Part shown: positions 1 to 8,726 of the stretch, piece after piece
Layout: every line of letters begins with the position of its first letter
Numbering within the stretch: position 1 is the first letter of the stretch
Program-made: the position numbers and the translations under genes
Assembly: GCF_030268225.1 (NCBI RefSeq)
Contig: NZ_BSQG01000001.1
Span: 981,299 to 1,045,298 of the forward strand
Origin: Nocardiopsis ansamitocini
Lineage (GTDB): Bacteria > Actinomycetota > Actinomycetes > Streptosporangiales > Streptosporangiaceae
Length of the DNA: 64,000 nt
Reading direction: 5' to 3'
Notes under the pieces: model-generated
What the model was told of the DNA's origin: nothing
Database searches by the model: none
What the model saw: only the letters and a program-made list of their open reading frames with translations

Positions 1-1398
1 GGCGGGATGGGGGTGGGGGTGTCCGGCCACCGGTTGGCCGCCGCCGTGGCGCGGACCGGTCAGCTCGGTGTCGTCTCCGGTGTGGCGCTGGACCTGCTCC
101 TGGCCCGCAGGCTCCAGCGCGGGGACGCCGACGGCTCGCTGCGTCGGGCCCTGTCGCGTTTTCCCGACCAGGGGATGGTCCGGCGCGCCCTGGACCGTTA
201 CCTCGTTCCCGGCGGCATCACGGCCGGGACGCCTTTTCGCCCGGTGCCCCGCCTGGGGTTGCGGGACAACCGACAGCGGACGGAGCTGACCGTCCTGGGC
301 AACTTCGTGGAGGTGTTCCTGGCCAAGGAGGGCCACACCGGTCCGGTGGGGATCAACTACCTGGAGAAGATCCAGTTGGCCACACCGGCCGCGACCTACG
401 GCGCGATGCTGGCGGGGGTGGACTACGTGCTGATGGGCGCGGGCATCCCCGCGGAGATCCCGGCGCTGCTGGACGCGCTGGCCGAGCACCGGCCCGGCGA
501 GGTGTCGGTGACCGTGGAGGGCTCGGCGGCGGGGCAGCGCCATACGGCGTCCCTTGATCCGGCCGAGTTGCTGTCCGGAGCGCACGCGCCGTTGTACCGG
601 CCCCGCTTCCTGGCGATCGTCTCCGCCTCGGTCCTGGCGCAGTACCTGCACCGCTCCCCCGCGACACGTCCGGACGGCTTCGTCGTCGAAGGCCCGTTGG
701 CGGGCGGGCACAGTGCCCCGCCGCGGGGCAGGATGCGCCTGGACGACTGCGGCGAGCCGGTCTACGGCGTCCGTGACGCGGTGGACTCGGCCACGATCGC
801 GGCGCTGGGCCTGCCGTTCTGGCTCGCGGGCGGCTGCGCGACCCCGGAGGCCCTGGCCCGCGCCGAGGCGGAGGGCGCGACCGGGATCCAGGCGGGCACG
901 GTGTTCGCGCTGTGCGCGGAGTCGGGTCTGGAGCCGGCCGTCAAACGGCGCCTGTTGGCCCAGGCGACCGATGGTTCCCTGCGGGTGCGCAACGACCCCC
1001 TGGCGTCGCCGACGGGCTTCCCGTTCAAGGTCGCCGACGGACCGGGGAGCCCCGCGTTGCGGAGCCTGGAGGAGCGTCCGCGACTGTGCGACCTCGGCTA
1101 CCTGCGCACGCCCTACCTGAAGGGGAACGGCGCGGTCGGCTACCGCTGCCCGGCCGAGCCGGTGGACGACTACGTCCGCAAGGGCGGCGCGGTCGAGGAC
1201 ACCGAGGGCAGGCACTGCCTGTGCAACGGGCTGCTGTCGGCGATCGGCCTGGGCCAGACCCGCGCCGACGGCTACGCCGAGCCTCCGCTGGTCACGCTCG
1301 GCCAGACCCTGGACTTCCTCGCGCGGCTGCGGGAGCGCCACCCCGACGGCTACACGGCGGGGCAGGTGGTGGAGCACCTGCTGGGCGAGCGATGGTGA
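1..1398 (+). CDS. Nitronate monooxygenase family protein (5' end cut by window edge)
   Basis: FMN-dependent TIM-barrel enzyme of the nitronate monooxygenase (2-nitropropane dioxygenase) family, which oxidises alkyl nitronates; the real substrate is unknown. The frame is open to base 1, and the two codons before the first ATG (position 7) encode Gly-Gly. This gives the family's N-terminal GGMGVGVSG motif, so the true start lies outside the window. Downstream are NYLEKIQLATPAA, the phosphate-binding-like stretch EGPLAGGHSAPP, and LAGGCATPEAL followed by GIQAGTVFAL, all typical of the fold. The C-terminus carries several Cys residues (RCPAEP, HCLCNG), as in the roughly 470-residue actinobacterial subgroup. 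The gene ends just before a strong hairpin. Family assignment is fairly sure; physiological role is not. Confidence 0.85.
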   Translation, partial: GGMGVGVSGHRLAAAVARTGQLGVVSGVALDLLLARRLQRGDADGSLRRALSRFPDQGMVRRALDRYLVPGGITAGTPFRPVPRLGLRDNRQRTELTVLGNFVEVFLAKEGHTGPVGINYLEKIQLATPAATYGAMLAGVDYVLMGAGIPAEIPALLDALAEHRPGEVSVTVEGSAAGQRHTASLDPAELLSGAHAPLYRPRFLAIVSASVLAQYLHRSPATRPDGFVVEGPLAGGHSAPPRGRMRLDDCGEPVYGVRDAVDSATIAALGLPFWLAGGCATPEALARAEAEGATGIQAGTVFALCAESGLEPAVKRRLLAQATDGSLRVRNDPLASPTGFPFKVADGPGSPALRSLEERPRLCDLGYLRTPYLKGNGAVGYRCPAEPVDDYVRKGGAVEDTEGRHCLCNGLLSAIGLGQTRADGYAEPPLVTLGQTLDFLARLRERHPDGYTAGQVVEHLLGERW

Positions 1399-1436
1399 CC
1401 CTGCGGGTGGGGACGGCGCGTCCCCAGCGGGTGCGC

Positions 1437-1468
1437 GGTGGGTGCCCCGAGGTCTCGGGGCACCCACC
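1437..1468. terminator. Hairpin terminator after nitronate monooxygenase gene
   Basis: Perfect 15-bp inverted repeat (GGTGGGTGCCCCGAG and its complement, 2 nt between the arms) 39 nt after the stop codon at 1398. No U-tract follows. The rest of the gap to 1713 holds a weaker GTGCCGC/GCGGCAC hairpin near 1627 and no convincing gene. Confidence 0.75.
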
Positions 1469-1713
1469 GGCGGGGCGCCGAATCCCCGTTCCCGCCCTCG
1501 GTGCGCGTCCCGGGTCAGCACGCGGTGGTGAAACAGTGCACGGTGCGTGATGCGCATGTGCGCGGTGACGGGCTGCGCCGTATCCGGTCGATCCGGTGAT
1601 GGGTCGGCCCGTCGACCCTCAGGAGGGTGCCGCTGTTGCCCCTGCGGCACGGTAGGGGTTGTGCTCGCCCCCGGGAGGGTGCGTACCTACCTGCTCGGCA
1701 CCTCGGTTCGATC

Positions 1714-2172
1714 CTAGTCGACGAGTTGGGTCGCCCAGTTGGCTTCCTGCACCCTGTTGTCCAGCTCGCGCAGCTCCCGGGCGTGCTCGTCGGCGTCTGC
1801 GCGCAGTTGGCGGACGTCGATCGCGGAGATCGTGCGAATTTCGCTGCGACCGTAGCGGGCGGACCGTGCGGTGCCCGCATCGGCCAGTTCGACACGCAGC
1901 CGGTGCCGCAGCCGCAGGGCGTCGCGCCGGGCCAGGGCGTCGGTCAGGGTGGAACCGTCGGAGAACCGGGTGGCCAGATTGGTGGCGTTGATCCGGCGCA
2001 CCAGTGTCTCGAACTCCTGTGCCAAGGCCGTGTGCTCGGCGAGGAGTTCGTTGGGGTCCTCCGCGGGTTCGGTCCCCTCCTGGTAGTGGGCGTTGGCGAG
2101 CGCACGCTTGGAGACCTCCGCCATGTGGGTGGCCAGGTGGGCCCGGCGGGAAAGAGCCTCGGCAAGGCGCAT
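1714..2172 (-). CDS. DIP1984 family protein (septicolysin-like)
   Basis: 152-residue, highly charged helical protein. The N-terminus MRLAEALSRRAHL and the segment EGTEPAEDPNELLAEH followed by RRINATNLATR match the DIP1984 family, a small soluble actinobacterial and firmicute family often labelled septicolysin. No experimentally secure function is known to me. The start is set at the ATG preceded by GGAG (aaggagacagcac); the frame stays open for 83 more codons upstream but that stretch is Arg/Pro-rich and non-coding in style. The sequence predicts coiled-coil helices throughout, with no signal peptide or membrane segment. It is transcribed divergently from the HsdR-N-like gene at 2533 across a 360-bp gap. 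Confidence 0.8.
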   Translation of the reverse strand: MRLAEALSRRAHLATHMAEVSKRALANAHYQEGTEPAEDPNELLAEHTALAQEFETLVRRINATNLATRFSDGSTLTDALARRDALRLRHRLRVELADAGTARSARYGRSEIRTISAIDVRQLRADADEHARELRELDNRVQEANWATQLVD

Positions 2173-2532
2173 GTGCTGTCTCCTTCGCGAACGGGGAAAG
2201 GACGATCCTATTACCCCGGACCGGTGGCCGCAGCGGGGGCCGTCGGGCCGCCCGCCGGGAGGACCTGCTGTTCTCGACGGGCTCCGCCGTCCCTGTCCTG
2301 CGTCTGGGTGCGGGCACTCCACCGGCGCGGCGTCCACCACTCGAACAGCAAAGCCCTCGATTGGCCACATAGAACCAGATAAAGGACGAATTCTGATCGC
2401 TTTGAGCGACGCGAAGAACACCCACTGTTTACTTCGGGAATTCTCTTTCCCTTTTTCGCCATTCCTGTTCCAAAAAGCTTTCCCAGCGGTTAGCGTTTCT
2501 TCCGAAAGACGCCATATCCGACCGGAGGACGC
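2173..2532. other. Divergent intergenic region, no gene
   Basis: 360 bp between two divergent genes. The right half (2340-2500) is clearly richer in A+T than the flanks and probably carries the promoters of both genes. GGAGG at 2523-2527 is the ribosome-binding site of the gene at 2533. I see no RNA gene or repeat. Confidence 0.5.
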
Positions 2533-3330
2533 ATGAGCGAACAGACGTTGAGCACATCAGGCGCCACAGGCGATTCCCCCGAGAACGGTAATGGCGTCAT
2601 CGTCAAAATGAATGAAAACCCCGGGACGAAAAAATCGTCCACGCCTCGTGCGACCCCCAAGTGGGAAACCGCGGCTCGCGACAGGGTCAAGGCCGCGATC
2701 AGGCGCTACTCCAAGCCCCTGGCCGACCTTGTGGCACGCGACGCCAACGAGGGCGACACCCGACTCCTGGTCACCGATTTCCTGTGCGACGGCCTCGGAT
2801 ATGACAAATACGAGGACCTTACGACCGAATACCAGGTCAAAGGCGAATTCGCGGACTACGGCATCCGCATCGACAAGCAACTGGTCGCTTTCATCGAGGT
2901 GAAACGCTGCAGCCAGAAGCTCAACGTCCGGCACTTGCGCCAAGTACAGATGTACGCGGTGAACGAGGGCGTGGAATGGATGGTGCTGACCAACGGCCAG
3001 GTCTGGCAGGTCTACCACATGACCGGTGGGCTGCCGGTGACGGTCGACCTGGTCTTCGACGTGGACCTGCTTGCGGAGGGCAGTGCCGCCTCGAAGGTGG
3101 ATTCGCTGTTCTATCTCAGCAAGGACGCGTTCAAGCGCAGACTGATCGACGACCTGTGGAAGGCCCGCGCGGCGACCTCCGGGCGATCGCTGGCACAGGT
3201 GCTCCAGAGCGACGCGGTCGTCGACGCCATCCGCAAAGAGGTCCGCCGCCAGACCGGGCACAACGCCGAGGGCAAGGAGATCTGCCGCATCCTGCGCGAA
3301 GAGGTCATCGGCACCGACCTGTTGACCTGA
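2533..3330 (+). CDS. Orphan type I restriction HsdR N-terminal-like nuclease domain protein
   Basis: 265 residues. Residues 1-40 look disordered. From about 45 to 190 the protein resembles the N-terminal PD-(D/E)xK domain of HsdR (HSDR_N families). The likely catalytic set is D108 (ADYGIR), E122 and K124 in the motif FIEVKR, followed by a QVQMYAVNEGVEWMVLTNGQVW segment typical of this domain (shown in part as QMYAVNEG and LTNG). No helicase motor, methylase or specificity subunit is encoded nearby, so this is not a complete restriction system. Such stand-alone proteins are common in actinobacteria and their role is unsettled. The start ATG follows GGAGG by five bases. It may be an active nuclease since the E-x-K core is intact. 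Confidence 0.75.
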   Translation: MSEQTLSTSGATGDSPENGNGVIVKMNENPGTKKSSTPRATPKWETAARDRVKAAIRRYSKPLADLVARDANEGDTRLLVTDFLCDGLGYDKYEDLTTEYQVKGEFADYGIRIDKQLVAFIEVKRCSQKLNVRHLRQVQMYAVNEGVEWMVLTNGQVWQVYHMTGGLPVTVDLVFDVDLLAEGSAASKVDSLFYLSKDAFKRRLIDDLWKARAATSGRSLAQVLQSDAVVDAIRKEVRRQTGHNAEGKEICRILREEVIGTDLLT

Positions 3331-3339
3331 CGTCTTCCT

Positions 3340-3371
3340 CCGGCCGGCCCCGGTGTCCAGGGGCCGGCCGG
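3340..3371. terminator. Bidirectional hairpin terminator
   Basis: Perfect 12-bp stem CCGGCCGGCCCC with an 8-nt loop, between two convergent stop codons (3330 on plus, 3385 on minus). Confidence 0.75.
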
Positions 3372-3384
3372 CTCCTGTCCCGGA

Positions 3385-4137
3385 CTACCGCGCCAGGTAG
3401 CCGCCGTCGATCGGGTAGTAGGCGCCGGTGACGAAACTGGCGGAGTCGCTGGCCAGCCAGCCGACCAGTTCCGCCACCTCGGCGGAGGTGCCGAGCCGGC
3501 CGATCGGGTGTTGGGAGATCAGCGCGTGCATCGCGTCCTGGCCGAGGTTGGCGTCCAGCAGTGGGGTCCGGATGAAACCCGGCCCGACGGCGTTGACCCG
3601 GATGCCCTGCCCCGAGTACTCCAGCGCCGCGTTCTGGGTGAGCCCCACGACCCCGTGTTTGGCGGCGGCGTAGGCACTGGACATCGGAAAGCCCACCGCT
3701 CCCAGCACCGACGCCATGTTGATGATCGAACCGCCCGCACCGCTGTCGAGCATCACCCGCACGGCGGCCCGGGTGCAGTAGAAGACCCCGTCCAGATTGA
3801 CACCGAGCACCCTGCGCCAACTGTCGGTGCTGTAGTCGCCCACGGGGAGGGCCTCTCCCCCGATTCCGGCGTTGTTGACGATGACGTGCAGCCCGCCGAA
3901 CCGCTGGACCGCCTCGGCGACCATGGCGTCCACCGAATCGGGGTCGGCGGTGTCCACCCGGGTGGTGTGCGTCTGCCCGGGAAGGCCGGCGGCCGCGCTC
4001 GCGGCGGCGTCCGCGTCGATGTCGGCGAGGACGACCCTGGCACCGGAGGCCGCGAGCACCCGGGCGCACTCCAGGCCGATCCCCGACCCTGCACCGGTGA
4101 CGATCGCGACCTTGTCGTCGAGTTCGTAGTTCACCAT
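3385..4137 (-). CDS. SDR family oxidoreductase
   Basis: 250-residue classical short-chain dehydrogenase. The cofactor motif TGAGSGIG is at 14-21, NNAG at 88-91, and the catalytic set is S143, Y156 and K160 (YAAAK), so the enzyme should be active. D39 (LADID) after the second strand favours NAD(H) over NADP(H). The C-terminus GAYYPIDGGYLAR is standard for the class. The start is the ATG at 4137, preceded by a G-rich Shine-Dalgarno (aagggggactacgtc); the frame continues 35 codons upstream with no recognisable domain. Substrate cannot be told; there is no pathway partner next to it. Confidence 0.85.
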   Translation of the reverse strand: MVNYELDDKVAIVTGAGSGIGLECARVLAASGARVVLADIDADAAASAAAGLPGQTHTTRVDTADPDSVDAMVAEAVQRFGGLHVIVNNAGIGGEALPVGDYSTDSWRRVLGVNLDGVFYCTRAAVRVMLDSGAGGSIINMASVLGAVGFPMSSAYAAAKHGVVGLTQNAALEYSGQGIRVNAVGPGFIRTPLLDANLGQDAMHALISQHPIGRLGTSAEVAELVGWLASDSASFVTGAYYPIDGGYLAR

Positions 4138-4249
4138 GACGTAGTCCCCCTTGCGCGGCTGTTTCCGCCAGGTAAGCACGGAAGTCTCCGACCAGGGGGA
4201 ACACGGCTCCGCGTGTCGGTGCGGCCGGCTCGGTGCGAGCACAGCAGGG

Positions 4250-5977
4250 CTAGCTCCGCTGTCGGCGGTTCCACTCCTCGACCGCCGCGCGGGTGCGCTG
4301 CGCGCCGCTGCGGATGCTCACGACGGTGTCGATGTCGTCGGCGGTGCGGTTGCGTTCCTTGAGTTTCTCGTACTCGCGCAGGTGCCGCTGGAGTTTCCGG
4401 GGCGGGTCGACGACGGCGGGGGCAGCGGCAGCCAGCTCTTCGCCGAGGCTGGTGATGAGGTTCTCGTTCTCGCTCCTGATCGCGGTGACGCGCTGGGCCT
4501 CCTCGGCCCGCATCTGCTCCATGAGCGCTTCGTCCTGGCGCTCGTGGATACGTCGGCGGCGCGCCTGACGCAGGCGCAGCGCGCTCAGGAGCAGTAGCGG
4601 GGCCCCCAGGGCCAGTGAGGCGACGACCGCCGCGACGACCCAGCCGGCACCGCTCGTTTGCGGGTCGTCCGCCGGCTGCTGTCCCGTCGGGGTGTGCGCA
4701 GGCTCGGCCCCCAGTTGTTCCAGCAGCCCCGACAGGGAGGCCGCCGTTCCGTCGGGGCTGCGGCCGAAGAAGGCCGCGGTGTCCAAGTCATAGGCGCCGC
4801 TGGGCCCCGCGCCGCCGACCAGGCTGCCGTGGACGGACTCGTCACGGATCTCTCCCAGACCGTCCACCCCGTAGACCACTACCGGCTGGTCGAGGTCGCG
4901 GGCGACGGCCGCGGCGACGGCCGGTTCTCCGGCGTTGACCGCTCCGGCCTCGAAGCCTGCGGCCCCTCTGGGGAGGACGGCGACACGCACGGGTTCGTCG
5001 AGCTCGGCGAGTGCCGTGTCGATCCGGTCGCGGGCGGCCTCGTCCACGTCGTGGACGGCGAGCGGATGCAGGTAGAGGTGGGAGTCCGCGAGCCCCCGGG
5101 CCGCACTGTCCAGTACGTCGCCGCCGGCGAGCGCGGCGAATTCGGTGAGCAACGGCTCGACGTCGTCGGCGTCGAGCACGGAACCGCCCGACAGCGCGGA
5201 GCCCAGTTCTGCGGGGTCGGGACCGGTGCTCCCGCTGGCGGGGACCGGCCGGAAGCCGTTGTGCTCCCAGACGAGGAGGAGCGCGGTCCCGCTCGGCTCC
5301 AGGGGGTCCAGCAGCGCCTCGGCGAACGCGTCGTTGTCCCTGACCGTGGCGGGCAGGACGGCCACGCGTGCGCTGTTGATGCCGTTGTAGCGCTGGGCGA
5401 TGCGTTCGGCGTCGATACCGGGCAGCGCGGCGACAGCAGGATGGATGTAGACGGTCTCGGTGTCGGCGGCCTCGCGTACCGCAGGCAGGAGGTCGTCGTC
5501 GAGCACGTCGGGCAGTGCGATGAGCTGCGCACCGGTACCACCGGGGTAGAAGGTGAAGTGGTGGTCGAGGTCGTCCGGATCCGTCCCGCCGCCGACCACC
5601 TGCCATGCCGTCCGGATCGTGGTGGCCCCGGTCGGGGACCGCTCCTCGGTGGTCACCACGTACACCCCGGGATCACCGATCTTCTCGGCGAGGTCGGCGA
5701 CGAGGACGGATGCGTCGCCTCGGCCCAGGAGCGCGGCCCGGACGGGGGTCCGGGCATCGGCGAGCCTGGCCGCGGCGAGCTCGCGGATGCCGGGATCGAG
5801 TTCGGTGGCGTCCGCCGTGTAGAGACCGGGATCGTCGAGCGCGGCGACGGCCTGGTCGAGGACGGCGTCGGCAGAGGCGGCCTGGACCGGAGCGCCCAGG
5901 AACGTCCCCCCTGCCACGAGCAGCAGCGCCAGAAGCCGTGCGCCGGCTCGCTGTCGGTCACCTCGCTGATACGCCAC
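4250..5977 (-). CDS. Secreted/membrane-anchored protein with three TPM-like repeats
   Basis: 575 residues. GTG start after GAGGAGAA. Signal peptide about 1-35 (LLALLLVAGGTFLGAPVQA), large extracytoplasmic part, one membrane span about 445-465, then a basic stop-transfer and a roughly 105-residue cytoplasmic coiled-coil tail rich in Glu, Arg and Gln. The outside part contains three divergent copies of one unit, beginning around LYTADATELDPG, VYIHPAVAALPG and LYLHPLAVHDVD, each followed by a helix and a strand of the type PVRVAVLP. This resembles TPM-fold proteins (TPM_phosphatase/Psb32 group) in arrangement but the match is structural style only. No catalytic residues are evident. Function unknown; an envelope role is likely. 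Confidence 0.65.
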   Translation of the reverse strand: MAYQRGDRQRAGARLLALLLVAGGTFLGAPVQAASADAVLDQAVAALDDPGLYTADATELDPGIRELAAARLADARTPVRAALLGRGDASVLVADLAEKIGDPGVYVVTTEERSPTGATTIRTAWQVVGGGTDPDDLDHHFTFYPGGTGAQLIALPDVLDDDLLPAVREAADTETVYIHPAVAALPGIDAERIAQRYNGINSARVAVLPATVRDNDAFAEALLDPLEPSGTALLLVWEHNGFRPVPASGSTGPDPAELGSALSGGSVLDADDVEPLLTEFAALAGGDVLDSAARGLADSHLYLHPLAVHDVDEAARDRIDTALAELDEPVRVAVLPRGAAGFEAGAVNAGEPAVAAAVARDLDQPVVVYGVDGLGEIRDESVHGSLVGGAGPSGAYDLDTAAFFGRSPDGTAASLSGLLEQLGAEPAHTPTGQQPADDPQTSGAGWVVAAVVASLALGAPLLLLSALRLRQARRRRIHERQDEALMEQMRAEEAQRVTAIRSENENLITSLGEELAAAAPAVVDPPRKLQRHLREYEKLKERNRTADDIDTVVSIRSGAQRTRAAVEEWNRRQRS

Positions 5978-6242
5978 TCGACTTCTCCTCTGCCGCCCGC
6001 TCTCTCGCGCGGATCACGGGGAACATCCCTCGCAGAGTGGATCATAGGATGCCGAAACAGCAGGGCGCCGACCGGAGGGTGAATCCCGGGCGGTGGAGGA
6101 TTCCGGCAGCCGACGCGTATCGGGGCGCATCGCGCGGTGAACCTCCCGCACCGCGCGGCCGGAGCGGCGCGGTGCGGGGCGAAGAAGACGACCGCCGGGC
6201 AAGGGTGGCTTTCCGACGGCCGCCGGTCAGGGAAGGCTGAGC

Positions 6243-6668
6243 CTAGTCGAGCGCGGCGTCCAGGGTGATCGTGGTACCGGAGAGAGCCTGACTGACCGGG
6301 CAACCGGTCTTGGCGTTCTCTGCCGCTTTGGCGAAGTCGTCAGCGGACAGCCCCGGGACCTGTGCGCGCACGGTCAGGTGGATGCCCTTGATGCCCTCAC
6401 CGGGCTGGAAGGTCACCTCGGCCTGGGTGGTGACACGGGTGGGCGGGGTGCCGCCCTGGGACAGGGCGTGGCTGAGGGCCATGGAGAAGCAGGACGAGTG
6501 GGCCGCCCCGATGAGTTCCTCGGGGCTCGTGAGGCCCCCGTGGGACTCCGCGCGGGCCTTCCAGTTGATGGGCTGGTCGGGCAGCCCCGAGGAGTCGAAG
6601 GAGACCGTGCCCTTCCCCTCGGTGAGGCTGCCTTCCCACTGGGTGTGCGCGGTGGAGACGATCGGCAT
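6243..6668 (-). CDS. OsmC family peroxiredoxin
   Basis: 141 residues, full length for OsmC. OsmC/Ohr proteins reduce organic hydroperoxides through two cysteines. Both are present: C60 in AAHSSCFSMALS and C123 in KTGCPVSQAL. The stretch TSPEELIGAAH is the OsmC signature. ATG start follows AGGAG by six bases. The gene is divergent from the GerW-like gene at 6940. The subtype (OsmC rather than Ohr) is judged from PEELIGAAHSSC. Probably a soluble antioxidant enzyme. Confidence 0.9.
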   Translation of the reverse strand: MPIVSTAHTQWEGSLTEGKGTVSFDSSGLPDQPINWKARAESHGGLTSPEELIGAAHSSCFSMALSHALSQGGTPPTRVTTQAEVTFQPGEGIKGIHLTVRAQVPGLSADDFAKAAENAKTGCPVSQALSGTTITLDAALD

Positions 6669-6814
6669 GAGGACTCCTGAGAGTTTCGTTGCTTGTGCAT
6701 TGTCGGCAGGTCGCCCGCTCGGCGTGCTCTCGAAGCGGGCACGGCAACGATCATGCCCGTTTCGCGGCCACTCATCCACCAACGGGGTGGGTCGCGTGTC
6801 CGTGGTGACCGTGA

Positions 6815-6834
6815 ACCCCGTTGTTCGACGGGGT
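6815..6834. promoter_or_regulatory. Inverted repeat between divergent osmC-like and gerW-like genes
   Basis: ACCCCGT and ACGGGGT separated by six bases, lying in the 271-bp divergent gap. It could be an operator for either gene or a chance GC-rich repeat. No regulator gene is next to it. Confidence 0.3.
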
Positions 6835-6939
6835 CCGCACACCTGCTGGAGGAGGTGGGCGAACCGCTCACGTGGTGAGTGGCACGATAGCGGGACGGAT
6901 GGCCGTCCGGCCGCCGTTTCCACGAGACGAGGACGACCT

Positions 6940-7311
6940 ATGAGCCAATCCAGCCCCGCTGTCCCGGCTGAGATCGCGTCCGCGAGCGGTGTCCTGGACT
7001 CCGTCGCCGCCCGGTTGGGTGCGGGGGCGTCGGTGTCGGCGGTGTACGGCGACCCCGTGGAGTGCGAGGGTGTCACGGTGATCCCCGTGGCCCGAACCGG
7101 TTACCGGTTCGACGGTGCCGCGAACCGGGGGCGGGCCCGCGGAAGGGCGTGGGCGGCGCCCGCCGGCTACATCCGGGTCAAGGATGGCGAGGCGCACTTC
7201 ACCCCTATTCGCCCTCCGGTGAAATCCCTGGTCGTACCGCTGGTGCTGCCGCTCGCGCTGATCGGGTGCTGTACCGCGGCGGGCATCGTGCGCATGGTCA
7301 CCCGGCGCTGA
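6940..7311 (+). CDS. GerW/YtfJ-like sporulation family protein
   Basis: 123 residues. The pattern TVIPVARTGYRFDG, a Gly/Arg-rich linker, then PAGYIRVKDGEAHFTPI matches the GerW (YtfJ) family, named for Bacillus spore-associated proteins; actinobacterial members are often linked to differentiation but their activity is unknown. Unlike the Bacillus proteins it ends with one hydrophobic span (about 96-117) and a short basic tail, so it is probably anchored with its bulk in the cytoplasm. ATG start, GAGG upstream. The gene stands alone between a divergent osmC-like gene and a convergent chitinase. Confidence 0.7.
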   Translation: MSQSSPAVPAEIASASGVLDSVAARLGAGASVSAVYGDPVECEGVTVIPVARTGYRFDGAANRGRARGRAWAAPAGYIRVKDGEAHFTPIRPPVKSLVVPLVLPLALIGCCTAAGIVRMVTRR

Positions 7312-7316
7312 GGCGT

Positions 7317-7357
7317 GGGCGGCCGGGCGTGTCCGTAGTGGACCGGCCCGGTCGCCC
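7317..7357. terminator. Bidirectional hairpin terminator
   Basis: 12-bp stem (GGGCGGCCGGGC with GCCCGGTCGCCC, one G-T pair) containing an inner GTCC/GGAC stem, between convergent stop codons at 7311 and 7387. Confidence 0.55.
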
Positions 7358-7386
7358 GCACCTGCGGACGTGAATACGCAGGGTCC

Positions 7387-8505
7387 TCAGCGAAGGTAGG
7401 CGCCGTGCTCCCTGGCGAACTCGTCGCCGTTGAAGCGGTCCCAGTTGATCGACCACGACATCAGGCCGCGCAGCTCGGGATAGGTCTCCTGGGGCTGGTA
7501 GCCGCCGCAGCCGGCCCCCTGCGTCAAGCAGTCCAGGGCTGTGTGCACCTGCGCAACCGGGGTGTGGCCGTTGCCCGCGTTGATGCTGGCGGGCAGGCCG
7601 ATGGCCACCTGGTCCGGGCGCAGCGGCGGGAAGAACCGTTCGGGGTCGCCCGCGACGGCGAACCCTGCCAGCACCATGTCCGCCATGGCCACGTGGAAGT
7701 CTGCCGTGGCCATGGAGTGGTAGGCGCCGTCCAGGCCCATGACGGGACCGGAGTTGTAGTGCTGGACGTGCAGCATGGCGAGGTCGTCGCGCATGGCGTG
7801 GATGACGGGGAGATACGCTCCCGCCCGGGGGTCGGCGCCGCCCCATTGGCCGCTGCCGTAGAACTGGTGGCCGACCTGGACGAAGAAGGTCTCGGGAGCC
7901 ATGGTCAACACGAAGTCGTCGCCGTAGCGCTCGACGAGACCGTCGAGTGCGGCGATCAGGTTGGTGATGACCGGGGTGGTCGGTGCTCGGAAGTCGGTGT
8001 CCCCGGTGTCGAGGAAGAGGGAGTGGCCCTCGAAGTCGACGTCGAGGCCGTCGAGGCCGTACTCGTCGATGATGGCGGAGGCCGAGGAGACAAAGGCGTC
8101 ACGGGCAGCGGGCGTCTCCAACGAGACCTGGCCGTTCTGGCCGCCGACGGACAGCAGGACCTTCTTGCCCGCGTCCTGTTTGGCGCGGATCTGGGCGATG
8201 AACTCGGCTTTGTCCGGCACACCGGGGCACTCACTGGCGGGGCACAGCTCGAACTCCAGTTGGCCGGAGGTCGCGGAGGTGGGCTCGGCGAAGGCCAGGT
8301 TGATGACGTCCCACTCGTCGGGGACGTCTGCCATGTCGACCCAACCGGACCCGTTGGCGAAACTGGCGTGCAGGTAGCCCACGAGGGCCTTGGGCGGGAT
8401 AGCGGCGGCATTCGCCGCGTCGGCCGAGGCCGGGGACGCGGACAGGGAGAGCCCCAGGGTGGCCGTGGCGAGCAGGGCGGCACCGCGGAGGAGGGGACTG
8501 CGCAT
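7387..8505 (-). CDS. Secreted GH18 chitinase
   Basis: 372 residues. Signal peptide about 1-30 (LLATATLGLSLSASPASA). A single family-18 glycoside hydrolase barrel follows: first strand KALVGYLHASF, then KVLLSVGG, and the catalytic DxxDxDxE motif DGLDVDFEG with acid E159 and its helper D157. The conserved Tyr/Trp motifs QHYNSG and LMSWSINWD are present, the last strand holding the substrate-stacking Trp. There is no carbohydrate-binding or fibronectin domain and no linker, so it is a minimal catalytic chitinase acting on soluble or partly degraded chitin. Start ATG follows AAGGAG. A perfect palindrome lies about 90 bp upstream (8593-8607). No DasR-type site is visible. Confidence 0.9.
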   Translation of the reverse strand: MRSPLLRGAALLATATLGLSLSASPASADAANAAAIPPKALVGYLHASFANGSGWVDMADVPDEWDVINLAFAEPTSATSGQLEFELCPASECPGVPDKAEFIAQIRAKQDAGKKVLLSVGGQNGQVSLETPAARDAFVSSASAIIDEYGLDGLDVDFEGHSLFLDTGDTDFRAPTTPVITNLIAALDGLVERYGDDFVLTMAPETFFVQVGHQFYGSGQWGGADPRAGAYLPVIHAMRDDLAMLHVQHYNSGPVMGLDGAYHSMATADFHVAMADMVLAGFAVAGDPERFFPPLRPDQVAIGLPASINAGNGHTPVAQVHTALDCLTQGAGCGGYQPQETYPELRGLMSWSINWDRFNGDEFAREHGAYLR

Positions 8506-8592
8506 TTTCTCGGTCTCCTTCGGTGGGCGAAGCGGGGGGCCGGTGGACGCACCACGCGAGTTGGCCCTGCTCGGCCGCACGCCCCAGCCAAA

Positions 8593-8607
8593 AAGGAAAC
8601 ATTCCTT
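8593..8607. promoter_or_regulatory. Palindrome upstream of chitinase gene
   Basis: AAGGAA-aca-TTCCTT, perfect 6-3-6 inverted repeat, 88 bp before the chitinase start codon in a locally A+T-rich promoter stretch. Candidate operator; the regulator is unknown. Confidence 0.45.
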
Positions 8608-8726
8608 ACATATTGACCGAAAGTAGCTTCGCCATGGCGCATTGTCAACGGCCGAGGCCGCCGCCCCTGCGGCCATAAGGATTCGGCGGGGTCGTGAAAC
8701 ACCTTCCCGCCCCCTGGGCGAAGAGG

